Assembly: GCA_907165065.1 (NCBI GenBank)
Contig: OU015543.1
Location: 12,382,096 to 12,446,095 of the forward strand
Source of the DNA: Caprimulgus europaeus
Lineage: Eukaryota > Chordata > Aves > Caprimulgiformes > Caprimulgidae
Direction: 5' to 3'
Length of the DNA stretch: 64,000 bases
The notes below the pieces were generated by a model. It saw nothing but the letters and a program-made list of their open reading frames with translations. It did not search any database and had not been told where the DNA came from. Numbering within the stretch: the first letter of the stretch is position 1; every line of letters starts with the position of its first letter. Both the position numbers and the translations under genes were made by a program. Of the stretch, positions 24,846 to 39,000 are shown one piece after another.

Positions 24846-25092
24846 AATGGCAATTCCCGAGCTCAGAGTGGCAATTCCTGAGCCAAAAATGGCAATTCCT
24901 TAGCCCAGAATGATAATTCCTGAGCCCAGAGTGGCAATTCCCGAGCCCAGAACGGCAATTCCTGAGCCAAAAATGGCAATTCCTGAGCCCAGAACGGCAA
25001 TTCCTGAGCCCAGAATGACAACTCCTGAGCCAAAAATGGCAATTCCCGAGCCCAGAGTGGCAATTCCCGAGCCCAGAGTGGCAGTTCCCGGC
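24846..25092. repeat. Minisatellite, 21-bp unit
   Basis: About eleven to twelve copies of AATGGCAATTCCTGAGCCAAA / AGCCCAGA variants. The unit is a multiple of three, so it is open in frame and translates as a repeated PEPRTAI-type peptide; not called as a gene. Confidence 0.95.
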
Positions 25093-27876
25093 GCTGGGCT
25101 GGTCTCTTCCAGCTCCTCTCGCCGACGTGACGTGACTTTTGGAGGCAGTTGGTGGCGCGGGAGTCCCGCTGCCGCTGAGTTATCCAAAGAATTTATCTGG
25201 ATTCACGCGGAATTCGCCGCGCGGGGAGCCCGGGCCACGCCGGGATTTGAGATTCACGCGGGTTTGGGGGCAGCGTTAATGACAGGCTCCGGCAATTTGC
25301 ACTTCCCTTAATTACCCGTGCAGCCGGCTCTGCCCGGTCACCACCCCTCACCCCGCTGTCCCCAGGGGTGGGTGCAGGGTCCTGCCATGTCCCTGCTTGG
25401 CTCCCCGTGCGATGCTTGCCCTGGCTTGGGTGGGGGTGGGTGGCTGGAGGTGGGCACGGGGCTGGCCGGGGGCTCCACGCGGTGCCGGAGGAACACGGAG
25501 GCTGCTCGGAGCATCCCGGTGCAGAGCTCAGGGACCTGGAGCATCCGGTCCCCCGGGGACTGTCCCCACATCCCAGCATGGGGACACAGCCCTCGCTGCT
25601 GACCCTCCGGCTGCCGCTGTCGCCGTTACCTGTCACCGCTGTCACTCCGCTGCCATCCAGCCCGCTGCCACCGCGCGGGGGCTGAATACCAATGAGGCTG
25701 GTGGAGCTGCAGGCTCACGGGTGGCCCCTCCTCGTGGAGTGGCGTGGTGGGGACAAGGTGTGCTGGGAGCAGGGGTGGCAGCTTCCCTCAGCAAGGTGTT
25801 GAGAACTCTCCAGCTCGTGACAGCCTGGTGGGACAGGCTGTCACAGAGCTGTCATCAGCAGATGCAACCTCAGGGTTACCTGCCAGGTCCCCACCAGTGC
25901 TGCTTGGCCATGTCCATGGCTGGTGACATGCCCATGGGGACACATCTGAGGTCACTTCCAAAGCCAGCACCACCCTGGTGTGAGCCACACCACAAAGGGA
26001 CCCCTGGGTCAGGGTGTGGGGCTGGGACCCACCAACCCCATCCGTCATCCCCACCAAGGAGCCAAAAAAACCCCCTAAATCCCCCCAAAAAGCCCCAGCT
26101 CCCCCCATCTCGCTGGCAGCTCAGCCGAGGCGGCTGGTGGCGGCGCAGCTTTGGGCGTGTTTCAGCTGTAATTGTCCTAATTAGATCTGCGTATTTTGAT
26201 GAAGGTTTCACAAGGGAAAAAAAAAAAAAGAAGAAGAAGGAGAAGAAGGAGAAGGAGGCGGCAGGGGGAGATAATCGAATCGCAGATGACATTCCCATCA
26301 CCCAGCCTCTGCTGCAGCCCAGGCGGGAAATTATGCATGAGGGGGGGAGGGAAATTACCATAATCTTCCTCTGCAGGATGACACCAAACTCGGCTGGAGC
26401 TGCACGGGGTGGCGGGGAGCCAGGCGGGCACCGCGGCTGCTCTGCCCTTGTCCTCACCATGTGCCACTGCTGATGGCACCCTTCGGTGTCACCCGCCTGC
26501 CCAGTCTGTGTCTCACAGTCACCAGCACCCGCTGAGGTCCCAGGTTGGGATCTTTGGGGGTGCTCACCCATTGCACCCTCCCTCCTTGCAGCACCCATGG
26601 GGTGGGGGTCTCACCTGCACTGGGCTGGCGTTTGTACCGCTGGGTCACCAAGTGTGACTCCCCATGAAGGGAGAGGGTCACCAGCTGGGACTCCCCGTGA
26701 AGGGAAGTGCAGGGGGCATCAGGGGACACAGGGTTAGAGACACTCTGTGCCCCTAACCAGGGTAAATCCCCTCTATAGCTGGAGAGGAGCAAGTAGGGGG
26801 TAGCGTGGGGCATCACCAACAGGCAGGAGTAGGGACCAGGACCTGCCAGGACCGGGCAGGATGAGGCACAGGGTTCCATGGCCAGGGCTCCCCAGTTGCC
26901 TACTGGGGCTCATCCTGCAGCTGCAGGGATTGCCCACTGCCAGGGTGGGGGTTCCCAGCCCATGGGGCACAGCCTTTTCCCTGCAGCACGTTTATTCTCC
27001 TTTTCCCTGCTCCAGCCACACCACGATGCCACCACTGAATGTGACACCCCCCACACACACCCTTTTTTTTTCCCCAGCTCTATGTGTCCCCCCCCGGCCC
27101 CCCCTAAATTTGCTTCCCCTTTTTCAGGGTATTTCCATGCAAACAGGCTCTTTTGTCTCTTCAGAATTCATCTGTCTGTTCCCCACCTCAGCGCCTGCCT
27201 TTGTCCTCCACAAATAAAGAACAAAAGGGGAAGAGAAAACATGAGCTGGCCTCTCAGTGGGGTTTATTCCCCCCCCAGGTCACCCAGGGAGGCTGGGGTG
27301 CTCTGAGACCGGGCTGATGGGTGCCAGGGCACGGGGGCTGCCAGCAGGAATGGGTTGATCAGCTCTCAGCAGCTCTCTGCCAGGGAAAAACCTAGGGAAG
27401 GAGAAAGAATGAGAGTGAAGGGGAAAAAATTGGGAATAAAAAGAAAAAAAATAGAAATTCAGAGTGATTGGGAAGAGTTTTGTGTCCCTGTTCATAACAA
27501 ACACACCCAGCAAATGGCACTGGTGCTCTGGAGCAGGCAATCGCCGTGCAGGGCCCTTTCTTCTCTGCTCTGAGGGGGAGAAACTCGAGTAAACAGGGGG
27601 AAAGAAATCAATTTCTGCTGCAGTTTGTTCCCTCCACAGGGGAACCTCCTGGAGAACGTGTCCTTTCATGTCCCCTGTCACCTCCGCCCGCTCCCCCCTG
27701 CGCCGTGCCCCACCTTCCCGCACACCTTTGCACTGGGAGGAGCTGAGGTCCGGGAGAACAAAACACGGGGCTGGGGGGGAGGGGGGGGGGGGGGGTGGGC
27801 GCTGGTGGGGTGACCCCACACTGGGACGGGCACCAGAGGCCACACAGCTCGGGGACACACCTGGAGCACACGTGTG
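25093..27876. other. Intergenic; CpG patch, purine tract, G-run
   Basis: No exon recognised. 25110-25280 is CpG-rich with a CRE-like GACGTGACGTGAC and two ATTCACGCGG phrases (25201, 25251), a possible orphan promoter. 26140-26200 has GTAATTGTCCTAATTAGATC. 26218-26262 is an A/GAA purine tract. 27781-27795 is a run of 15 G. Confidence 0.35.
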
Positions 27877-27933
27877 GTGGATCCGTGGGGAAGTGGATCC
27901 GTGGGGAAGTGGATCCGTGGGGAAGCGGATCCG
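27877..27933. repeat. 16-bp tandem repeat, about 4 copies
   Basis: GTGGATCCGTGGGGAA repeats with the ATCC core at 27881, 27897, 27913 and 27929; the last copy has one change and is incomplete. Confidence 0.95.
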
Positions 27934-28204
27934 TTCCCAGGCAGCAGCGATGCTGCTCGGGGGGTGCAGGGGCTGTGGACATCCCACCCCTCAGGCTCCA
28001 GCAGTGAAACCACGCTACATTTTGGGTCAAAATCAGGTGATTTTGGAGGCTTCTCTCAGAGGAGATGGGAGAAGTCAATCAAGCAATTTAAAAGCTCATT
28101 TAATAAGGGGGTGGGTGAGGCAACCATCCCACCCAAAAAGCCTCCCCTGGGTGGTAACCCCCCAGCTGCAGGGTTTGTCCCAGTGACTTGTCTTAGCGTG
28201 ATAC

Positions 28205-28380
28205 TGGGAGCAACTGGTGGGGTTGGGAGTGGGTGGGAGTGCTGGTGGGGATGGGTGATGGAGATGGGGTGATGGGCACAGGGTGATGGAGATGGGGTGA
28301 TGGGGATGGAGTGATGGGATGGGAGATGGAGATGGGGTGATGGGCACGGGGTGATGAGGACAGTGTGATGGGGCACTGGG
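28205..28380. repeat. GATGGGGTGATGGGCAC-type minisatellite
   Basis: Degenerate array of GATGGAGATGGGGTGATGGG with GCACAGG/GCACGGG variants. Confidence 0.8.
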
Positions 28381-28717
28381 CACAAGATGGGCAAGCAGAA
28401 TCCATGGTGAGCAGAGCTGTCCAGCACAGGGTGGGTAACCCCCACCAAAAAACCCACCTATCCCCACTGTCCCCATTCCACTCCATGACCCCACTAACCC
28501 CAACCAAGCACAAACCAGAGCTGCTGAGCACCCCAACATCCCAAAATGCTGATCCTACCCCACGTAGAGCTCAGCAGGATGGGGACAGGGTGAGAAGGAC
28601 CTAGAAGCCACCCAACCTCAAGGATTCTTGCAGAAGTTTGGGGTGGTTTGGGGGATTTTTGAGTGTGGCTGAAGCTCTCTCTTGTGGTAAAGTTGCTCCA
28701 TTACAGCCCTAGAAGAG
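28381..28717. other. Intergenic, nothing recognised
   Basis: Unique sequence between the minisatellite and the hairpin upstream of RPL38. Confidence 0.4.
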
Positions 28718-28804
28718 CCATCGAGCTTCAGCATCTCTCGGGGGGGACCCTGGCGCAGAGCCCTGTGCCAGGGTCCCCCCGGAGAGATGCTGAAGCTCGG
28801 AAGG
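28718..28804. repeat. Long inverted repeat (hairpin)
   Basis: The left arm 28723-28758 and right arm 28763-28799 are reverse complements apart from one extra base in the right arm (at 28781) and one G-T pair. This gives a ~37-bp stem with a ~6-nt loop. Key arm text is GAGCTTCAGCATCTCTC / GAGAGATGCTGAAGCTC. It sits ~150 bp before the RPL38 CpG island. Confidence 0.9.
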
Positions 28805-28879
28805 CTGCAAAGAGCCCGCCCAAGATGCTTCTCCTTCACGGCAATACACGGACTGATCGGGGAGGCCAAAGATGCCCGG

Positions 28880-29297
28880 TGCTCCCTGCATCCCCTCCTT
28901 TACGCGTGTAGTTGAGGCTGAGACCTCGCCAACTCATCGCAGGGACCGCGACCGCCATCACGATCGCGACTCCGCTATGTTTGTCCCTCGGGCCGAGCCG
29001 TAGCGGTGCTGAAAGGGGAGGGGGGAGAGGGATTAAAAACCCGGATGAGGAAGTGAACGTTCACTTCCGGTTTTTGCATAGAGACGCTACGAGGTGATGG
29101 CGGAGATTGGGGCCTTGTGGAATCCGCCGCCATCCGCCGCCGTGCGGGGCTGGGCGGCCCCGGGATGGGTTGCGGGGGGTTAGGGAGGATGCGGGCGTGA
29201 CCCGATGATGAGTGATAAACGCGGGGGTGGGTGTGGGAGAAGCCGATGTGGGGCGGTGGGTTCGCGCTGACGCCATTTTGGGTTGTTTCTGTCACAG
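28880..29297 (+). promoter_or_regulatory. RPL38: RPL38 promoter, CpG island and 5' exon
   Basis: CpG-rich region leading to the RPL38 coding start. At 29049-29068 lies the perfect palindrome GGAAGTGAACGTTCACTTCC, two inverted ETS/GABP half-sites, with a pyrimidine-rich CCGGTTTTTGC immediately after. ETS sites and a pyrimidine start site are usual for ribosomal protein genes. A non-coding first exon probably ends at GAG (29093) before GTGATG, with the next exon starting at 29298 after TTTCTGTCACAG. The start site is inferred. Confidence 0.65.
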
Positions 29298-29327
29298 GTT
29301 GGAGCGCGTTGAGCCCGGTCCGGAGCC

Positions 29328-31716
<2,389 letters not shown>

Positions 31717-31780
31717 ACCATTCACGTGTAATTTTCTCTACGTTTCTTACAATAAATAAAAACCTGAATTATTTTCTCCC
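31717..31780 (+). terminator. RPL38: RPL38 3' UTR and polyA signal
   Basis: Short 3' UTR with overlapping AATAAA hexamers at 31751-31756 and 31755-31760, ~35-45 nt after the stop codon. Confidence 0.9.
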
Positions 31781-32364
31781 CCACACACACCCTGGGTGTC
31801 ACTTTCTGTGTCCTTTTCCCAACAACACCTGGTTGAAACCAGGGCAAGGTTGCTTCTGGGTGAGCAGAGGGAAGAAGATCTCCAGTTGTGGGACTGGTTT
31901 GCACTGGGATGTGGTTTCCACTGCACTGGGTGGTTTCACCATGGGCAGGGTGAGGTGTTGGCCACCACAGGTGAGGTGTTGGCTACCACAGGTGAGGGGG
32001 ACCTGGCTGAGGGACTGGATACCTTGGGAGGAACAAAGCCACAATGGTCCTCAGCACCAGGGAACATCTCAGCAGTGACATCCCTCAGGTGAGCAGCGTG
32101 GCACTGCCAGGAACCCGTGTGACATGCTGGGGACACTGGAGCTGGGGTCTCTGCACCGGGCTGGCTCTGAGGGGGAGGAAAAGGTCTCAAATCTTTGCCT
32201 GAAAGATTTTTGCAATGGGGAAAAAATCCTTCCCCGCTTAAAATCCCTCCCTGTTCCTGATGGAGATCCCGGCTCCTCCTGCAGCCCAGCCAGGGGGATC
32301 TGCAACAGCCCCATCCCTCCCGTGTGGCCACCAGCGTGTCCCCTGTGGCTAGTGGCAGGCGGTG
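31781..32364. other. Intergenic between RPL38 and TTYH2
   Basis: Includes GGTGAGGTGTTGGCCACCACA duplicated near 31950/31971. No gene or RNA supported. Confidence 0.4.
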
Positions 32365-32862
32365 AAGGGGTGCGGTGGTGGCCCTATAGCAGGGATATAA
32401 CGGGGGAGCAGTGACACTATAGCAGCTGGGTGCCCGTGTGGGGGGGTGACAGTGCTGTCATCCCCTTACGGAAGAACAGTGTCCCCATAGCGGGGAGGGG
32501 ACAAGGTGTGGTGGCACCTATAGTAGGGAGGGGAAGGGGTGTGGTGGCACCTATAGCAAGGAGGGAATGAGGGAGCAGTGCCCCTATAGCAAGGTGGTGA
32601 TGGGGTGTGATGTCCCTATAGCGGGGCGGTGACGAGGTGCGGTGCCCCTGTACCGGGGCGGTGACGAGGTGCGGTGCCCCTGTACCGGGGCGGTGACGAG
32701 GTGCGGTGCCCCTGTACCGGGGCGGTGACGAGGTGCGGTGCCCCTGTACCGGGGCGGTGACGAGATGCGGTGCCCCTGTACCGGGGCGGTGGTGAGGTGC
32801 GGTGCGGTGCCCCTGTACCGGGACGGTGGTGAGGTGCGGTGCCCCTGTACCGGCACCACCGA
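32365..32862. repeat. Minisatellite upstream of TTYH2, ~32-bp unit
   Basis: The 3' half (32620-32850) has about seven copies of a 32-bp unit containing GGGGCGGTGACGAGGTGCGG and TGCCCCTGTACC. The 5' half (32365-32620) has diverged copies in which CTGTACC is replaced by CTATAGC and the GCGG core by GAGG. Divergence falls toward TTYH2, and the 3' units are CpG-rich. Confidence 0.9.
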
Positions 32863-33056
32863 TCCGTGACGGGACGCGGAGCCCCCCGCCCACAATCCCG
32901 GACGCGGTGGGCGGAGCGTGGCCAGCGGGGGCGTGTCCGTAGGCGTGTGCGGGGGCGGACCGGACCGATCCCCGCGGCGTGGCGGCCCCGCGCCCCCCGC
33001 CATCGCCAGCCCCGGCCCCGCCGCTCCCGGTGCCGGTGGGTGCCGGTGGTCCCGCC
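32863..33056 (+). promoter_or_regulatory. TTYH2: TTYH2 CpG-rich proximal promoter / 5' UTR
   Basis: Very GC- and CpG-rich sequence with GGGGGCGGACC (GC box) near 32950 and no TATA box, joining the CpG-rich first exon. The transcription start is not resolvable by eye. Confidence 0.6.
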
Positions 33057-36000
33057 ATGCCCCCCGGCCGTGCCGAGTACCTGGTGCCGTGGTGGGTGGC
33101 CTGGCTCCACGGGCTGCCCCACCGCGGCCTGCGCCTGCAGCCCGTGCCCCCCGCCTTCCGCCCGCGGGACCCCGACTACCAGCAGGTACCGACTCCCCCC
33201 ACCCTCTCCCGGGACTGACCCTTCCCGCTTACCGGGGGCTCACCCCCCGCCCTCACCCGCCGAACGATCGTCCCTTTCATCCGGCGGTGCCCGGTGCCGG
33301 CTCTGATCCCAGGGCCGCACAAAGAGCCCTTCTTCCCCGGGGCCCCCCCGCCGCCGCCGCCTCCTCCCGCGCCGGGACAGCCGGCACCGGCACCCCCGGC
33401 CCCACCGCCTCCCCTCTCCCGGGGTGGGGGGCAAAGGGGTCACCCCGTGTTGCGGCGGTGCCGGGCACCCACTGCAGCCCCCCGGCATCCCACCCTATGG
33501 GCAACCATGACCCTTAAATTAGGGGGATGCCCGCCCCTCGGAGGGGCTACTGCACCCCCAGCTTGGTGGCCCTATATGGGGACAAGGACGCTTCCTCTTT
33601 CCCCGTGTGACCGTCCCGTGGGGTGCGGGACGTGGTCGCGTCCCGCCGGGCGCTCTGCGGCACGTGACGGTCACAGCCACCAGCGCTGACTGTCCCCTCT
33701 CTCTCTTTCCCAGTCCCTGCTCTTCCTGGGCTTGGTGGCCGCCGTCTGCCTCGGCCTCAACCTCCTCTTCCTCACCCTTTACTTCATCTGCCTGTGCTGC
33801 TGCAAGAGGGACCAGGAGCCTGAGACCAAGCGTCCCCACTCCTGTTGTGTCACCTGGATGGCTGTCACCGCCGGGCTCATCTGCTGGTGAGGATGGGGAC
33901 CTGGTGCTGTCCCCCTGTCACCAAGGGGCTCTATGCTCCGGCCATAAGTCACTTTAATTAGATCTGTGCAATTAAATATGGTCCATCCCCCTTCCTTCTA
34001 CGCAGCTCCTGATGCTGGGGCAGCTCCGGGGACCGGCCACAGGCCAGCCCTGTCCCTGTCCCCACCGTGGCTGTGCCTCCTTCCCGGCTAATCCCGGGTG
34101 GAAGCAGGACCGGGTCGTTAATCCCAGCCCGGAGCAGATGGCGGGCAGCAGCGTGCCCCAGCTGGCAGGTCCCTCACGCTTTAATTGCCACCGCAGCAAT
34201 TAGGCGAGGGGATGCTTCTCCACCCGGCAGCGCTCCCGTGGCTTTCCAAGCCCCATCTCAGTGTTTGGCAGCCTGTGGCTGGGGGGACCCCCTACCAGCT
34301 GGCCCATGCGTGCCCCCCGCTGCAGGCCTGGCCGAGGAGGGGACAGGATGGGCCACGGGGCCCTTTGGCTGCCCGGCCATGACCCGCTCGCCAGACAAAG
34401 GGGCTGGTTTAGCCTGGGCGGAGCGAGATGGCTGCCTGGAGCTGTACCGAGCAGGGAAACGGCACTAATGAGCTTAGCATGCTCCCTGTGGAATCCCCCC
34501 CTACATCCTCCCACTCCTCCAGCCTCAGGGTACCCCATAAAGCATGGCACAAGGGCTGGGGTACCCACAAAGAATCATTCTGCAGCTCCCCAAGGGCTTT
34601 GAACCCCCCCCCGACAGCCACACCAAGGCGGTTTGTGGCCATTAAAGGCCCAACCGTGGTGAATGGGACGGCGTCGGTGGGTTTCCTCGGCGTTTGCCGC
34701 AGGGAAGGAGGGAGCACCGCGTGCAGGCACGTGCCTGGCCAGGGCAGGGACATGTCCCTCCTCAGAGTTGGCCCCAACCTCCAGCCTGGCTTCACCCACT
34801 GGCACACCCGGCACTGGGGAGCACCAAAGTGGCCATGGTGAGCTCACCACGGAGCCTGGAGTGGCCGTGGCACAGCCCCAGCCCATGTCCCCTCCTGGTG
34901 CTGAGCCCAGGAGCAGGTTTAATCAGGAGCGGTGTCACTTCCAGCAGATTCCTCTGATCTGCTTTGCCCACCCCCCTCCACCCCCAATCTCTCGGGGTTT
35001 GGCAGGAGAAGCCTCAAACCCACCATGTCCACCCCAGGCTCGGGTGTCCCCAGGCCCCGTGGGCACCACCAGGGAGCAGGTCCCCATCACGGTGCCATCC
35101 CTGTCCCATCTGCTTTGGCTCAGCCCTACTGGGGTGGGGGTTCCCCTGTTCTGGGAGCGTCCCCTGTCCAGGTGTTGTCCCCACCTCCTCCCTGACCCCC
35201 ATGTTGGGGTGAGTGTTTCCCTCCCCTCTAATCAGGGGTCTCCTCTCTGCCCGCAGCGCGGCCGTCGGCGTCGGCTTCTACGGGAACAGCGAGACCAACG
35301 ACGGGGTGTACCAGCTGCTCTACGCCCTGGACCACGCCAACCACACCCTGACCGGCATCGACTCCCTGGTAGGACCACGGGGCACGGTGTCCCCCCCATC
35401 CAACCCCCTCCATGTCCCCCAGGGTCATATCGATTCCCCAACCCTGGGTTTGGTTAAAGCATCGCAGGGAGACACCCAGCTGGAGGGACCCAGGCTGGGT
35501 CCTGCGCTGGTGGCTGAGCCCTGCCTGCTCCAGCCGTGCCCCTGGGGTGGCCATGCCACAACAAGCATGGGAGGGTGACGTCACCCCACAGAATGGAGCC
35601 TTTGTGGCTGGGAAAGGCCGAGGGGGGCTGTGATGGGACTGTCCCAGAGGATGAATCTCTCTCAAGCATGAGGAGTTGGTGTGGAGCTGCTCTGCCAAAG
35701 AGAGAGTGTCCCATGGATGGGGCAAATGGCTCCTCTGGGTGTGGGGTTGATGGCAGTGAAGCCCCCCGGTGCCATCCTGGCACAACTGACTGTCCCACCA
35801 TCCCCAGGTGGCAGGCACCACGCTGCAGATGCAGGTGGGCTTGGAGCAGCACCTGGAGCGTCTGAACGAGCTCCTGGCCACACGAGGGGATTATCTGCAG
35901 ACCCTCAAGTTCATGCAGCAGTTGGCTGGCAGCATCGTCCTGCAGCTCTCGGGGCTGCCCGCCTGGCAGGGCACCAGCACCAACCTCACCGCGCTGGCCG

Positions 36001-39000
36001 GGCAGGTCGCCTACGTCGAGTATTACCGGTGAGCGGGGCCGCGGCACCGGGCTGCCGGGGCATCTCCTGGGGGGGCTGGGGAGGTGGGCACGTGTGACAC
36101 AGCCTTCCTCTGCGCCCAGGTGGTTGGCTTATCTCCTCTTCTTCATCCTGGTCCTCACCGTCTGCCTCCTGGCCTGCCTGGGGCTGGCCAAGCGCTCCCG
36201 TTGCCTCCTCACCACGTGAGTACCCCGTGGCCGGGCTGGGCGGTGCCGGCGCTGCCGAGGGGGGCAGAGCTGGACCCCGCTTGTGCTCACCCCTCTCCCC
36301 GCAGGATGCTGTGCTGTGCGCTGCTGACGCTCATCCTCAGCTGGGCTTCCACGGCTCTGGACGTGGCAGCGGCGGTGGTGAGTGGGGCTGGGAGCAGAGG
36401 GGTGGTACTGGCTGTGCTGGGGGCTGTGGGTGCCTGTCCCACCCTTCCCAGCCCCAAAAATGTCCCTCTTGTCCCCACAGGGCACCAGCGACTTCTGCGT
36501 AGCCCCAGACAAGTTCATCATGAACCAGACAGAGAGTGACATCAGCGCGGGTGAGGGCTGGTCGCAGGGCATGGCACGGAGATTAGCTTGGGGTGGAGAC
36601 CCCAGAGCTCCCCCAAAACCTGCCAGGGGGCTTGGGGGGGGTCCAGAGCTCTGCACTGCCCGCCCCATGCTGCTCTCTGCCCCTCGGGGTGTTCACACCA
36701 ACATCTCCCGTTTGCTTTTCAGGGGTGGTTCACTATTACCTGTACTGTGACCAGAGCCTGAGCAACCCCTTCCAGCAGGTACGGGGGAGCCAGCACCCCC
36801 TGCTTTGGGCTGCCTGGGGCAGGGGTGGCCCTGGGCAGCTCTGTGACTGCTCCCCTGTCACAGGTTCTCACGGTGTTCCAGCGCTCGCTCACCACCATGC
36901 AGATCCAGATCCAGGGCCTGATACAGTTTGCACTGCCCCTCTTCCCAACAGCCGAGGTACGGGGTGGGGGGAGCCAGGGCTCTGTACCCCCCTTCTGCTC
37001 CCCATCCTGCCCAGCACTGCCCTGACCCCCCTTTTCTCCCACAGAAAGACCTTCTGGGGGTCCAGCAGCTCCTCAACTCCTCAGAGACCAGCCTGCACCA
37101 GCTCACAGCCATGCTGGACTGCCGGGGGCTGCACAAGGTGAAGAGGGGTCCGGGTGGGGACTCACAGCTCCCAGGGTCACCCCTCCACCACCACCAGCCC
37201 TGCCCTGCCCCATCTCCCACTGCAGGACTACCTGGACGCCCTCATTGGCATCTGCTACGACGGGGTGGAGGGTTTGCTCTACCTGGTCCTCTTCTCCTTG
37301 CTGGTGGCCGCCTCCTTCTCCACCATGATCTGTGCCACGCCGCGCGCCTGGAAGCACTTGGCTGGCCGGTGGGTCTGCCCGTGGTCCCTGCCCTCACCGG
37401 GGGGCACGGGGCTGTGTGCATGGCACACAGCGGGGGAAACTGCCTTTGGGGCTGGCGGGGGTGAGCACTGGTGCTTTGTCCCCCCGCAGGGACCGGGACT
37501 ACGATGACATGGATGAGGAAGATCCCTTCAACCCGCAGGCGCGTCGCATCGCCGCCCACCACCCGGCCCGGGGGCAGCTCCGCAGCTTCTGCAGCTACAG
37601 CAGCAGCCTGGGCAGCCAGAGCAGCCTGCACCCCCCGGCACAGACCATCTCCAACGCCCCCGTCTCCGAGTACATGTGAGACCCTCTTCCTCAGAGGCGC
37701 TGACCCTCCGCTCCCCTCACCTCGGGGATGGGGCATCACCCCATGTTGGGGACGCAGGATGAGGGTGGGGGTCTCGCTGTGCCCCCTGCTCTGACGAGCT
37801 CTCTCCCTCCAGGAACCAAGCTGTGCTTTTTGGTGGGAACCCACGCTACGAGAATGTCCCCCTGATCGGCAGAGGCTCTCCTCCCCCAACGGTACGGTGG
37901 ACAGCCGAGGCCAAGTCCTTCTTGTGACACCCCATGGGCCAGGGGGGGCTGAGCATCTCTGATCACCAGAAAGCCACTCGCCCAGGGCACCATCAAGGTC
38001 TGCCAGGGTAGGGATGGGTGAGCTTGGCCCCCTTCTCCTGCCCTCATGGAGGACATGCTGTATCTGCGAGCACATCTGGGGTGGTTTCCCCCTTTTGGGT
38101 GAAAACCCTCCTGCCCATCTCGCTAACCCAGTTCCCAGCCAGCCCGCAGAGGCTGCAGGGAGAGGTCACCAGCCACGTGCTCCCAGGAGACCAGAACAGT
38201 CTTCCCTTCAGCTGCTCTGCTCTGCTTTATTTCTTGTTTATTCTGACTTTCAGAGGACACTTGTCACCGTCACCCATGCACGTTTGCCTTTCCCTGCTGT
38301 TTGCTTACACCCCCCCGTCTGTTCACACCTGCTTTCTTCTTATTTTTTAATTTTTTTTTAATTTCTTTTTTTTTTGCATCCATTATTTTGGAGCTAAGTT
38401 GCCTGGCAAGAGTAAGTTCAGCTGCTTCCTTCTCCCTCCTCATCCTGGGGCAGCAGCTGGGTTCCCATCCTCCTTCCCCTCCTCAATCCCTCTCTCCATC
38501 CCCTTTCCCATGGGGCTGGTTGGCTTTTGGGGAGAGTGTGGAGGGCTCAGGAGGGACAGGGACACATTTTGTCACCAGAGTGGCCCAGGTACAGGAGGAT
38601 TTTCAGCTCCTGTGCATGGGGAGTGGAAATGATCCCTTTCTCCGTGCAGTTTATTCCCCTTCCCTTTCTGACAGCGTTTAATCTGCTTCCATGCCTCCAT
38701 CCGAAGCAGTAAGGTCCCCTCCTCATTTCACCGCTGGTGGGCATGGCAGTGGCACCTCGGTGGGGCTGGGGACGTGGCTCCAGGCACTCTGCCATGGCAG
38801 AGACACTGTGCCCACCTCTTCTGGGGAAGATTTTTTGCCATCAGGTGAAAGCACGGAGCCGTGCCAGCGCCGGCGGCTGTAAATCCGATTGCACAGACCT
38901 GGCAGCTGGCGAGGCTCTTCCTCAGGAGGGGGCACGAAGGGGGAGGAGGGGGGGAGGGATTAATTTGAGCATTTCTCCCCACCCTGAATGGTCTCATTTA

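Noticed and set aside
24910..25311. Repetitive PEPRTAIPEP-like protein
   Set aside because: Direct product of the 21-bp minisatellite whose period is a multiple of three.
25397..26473. 358-codon + strand open frame
   Set aside because: Crosses a poly-A/GAA tract giving a poly-Lys run and lacks homology; chance frame.
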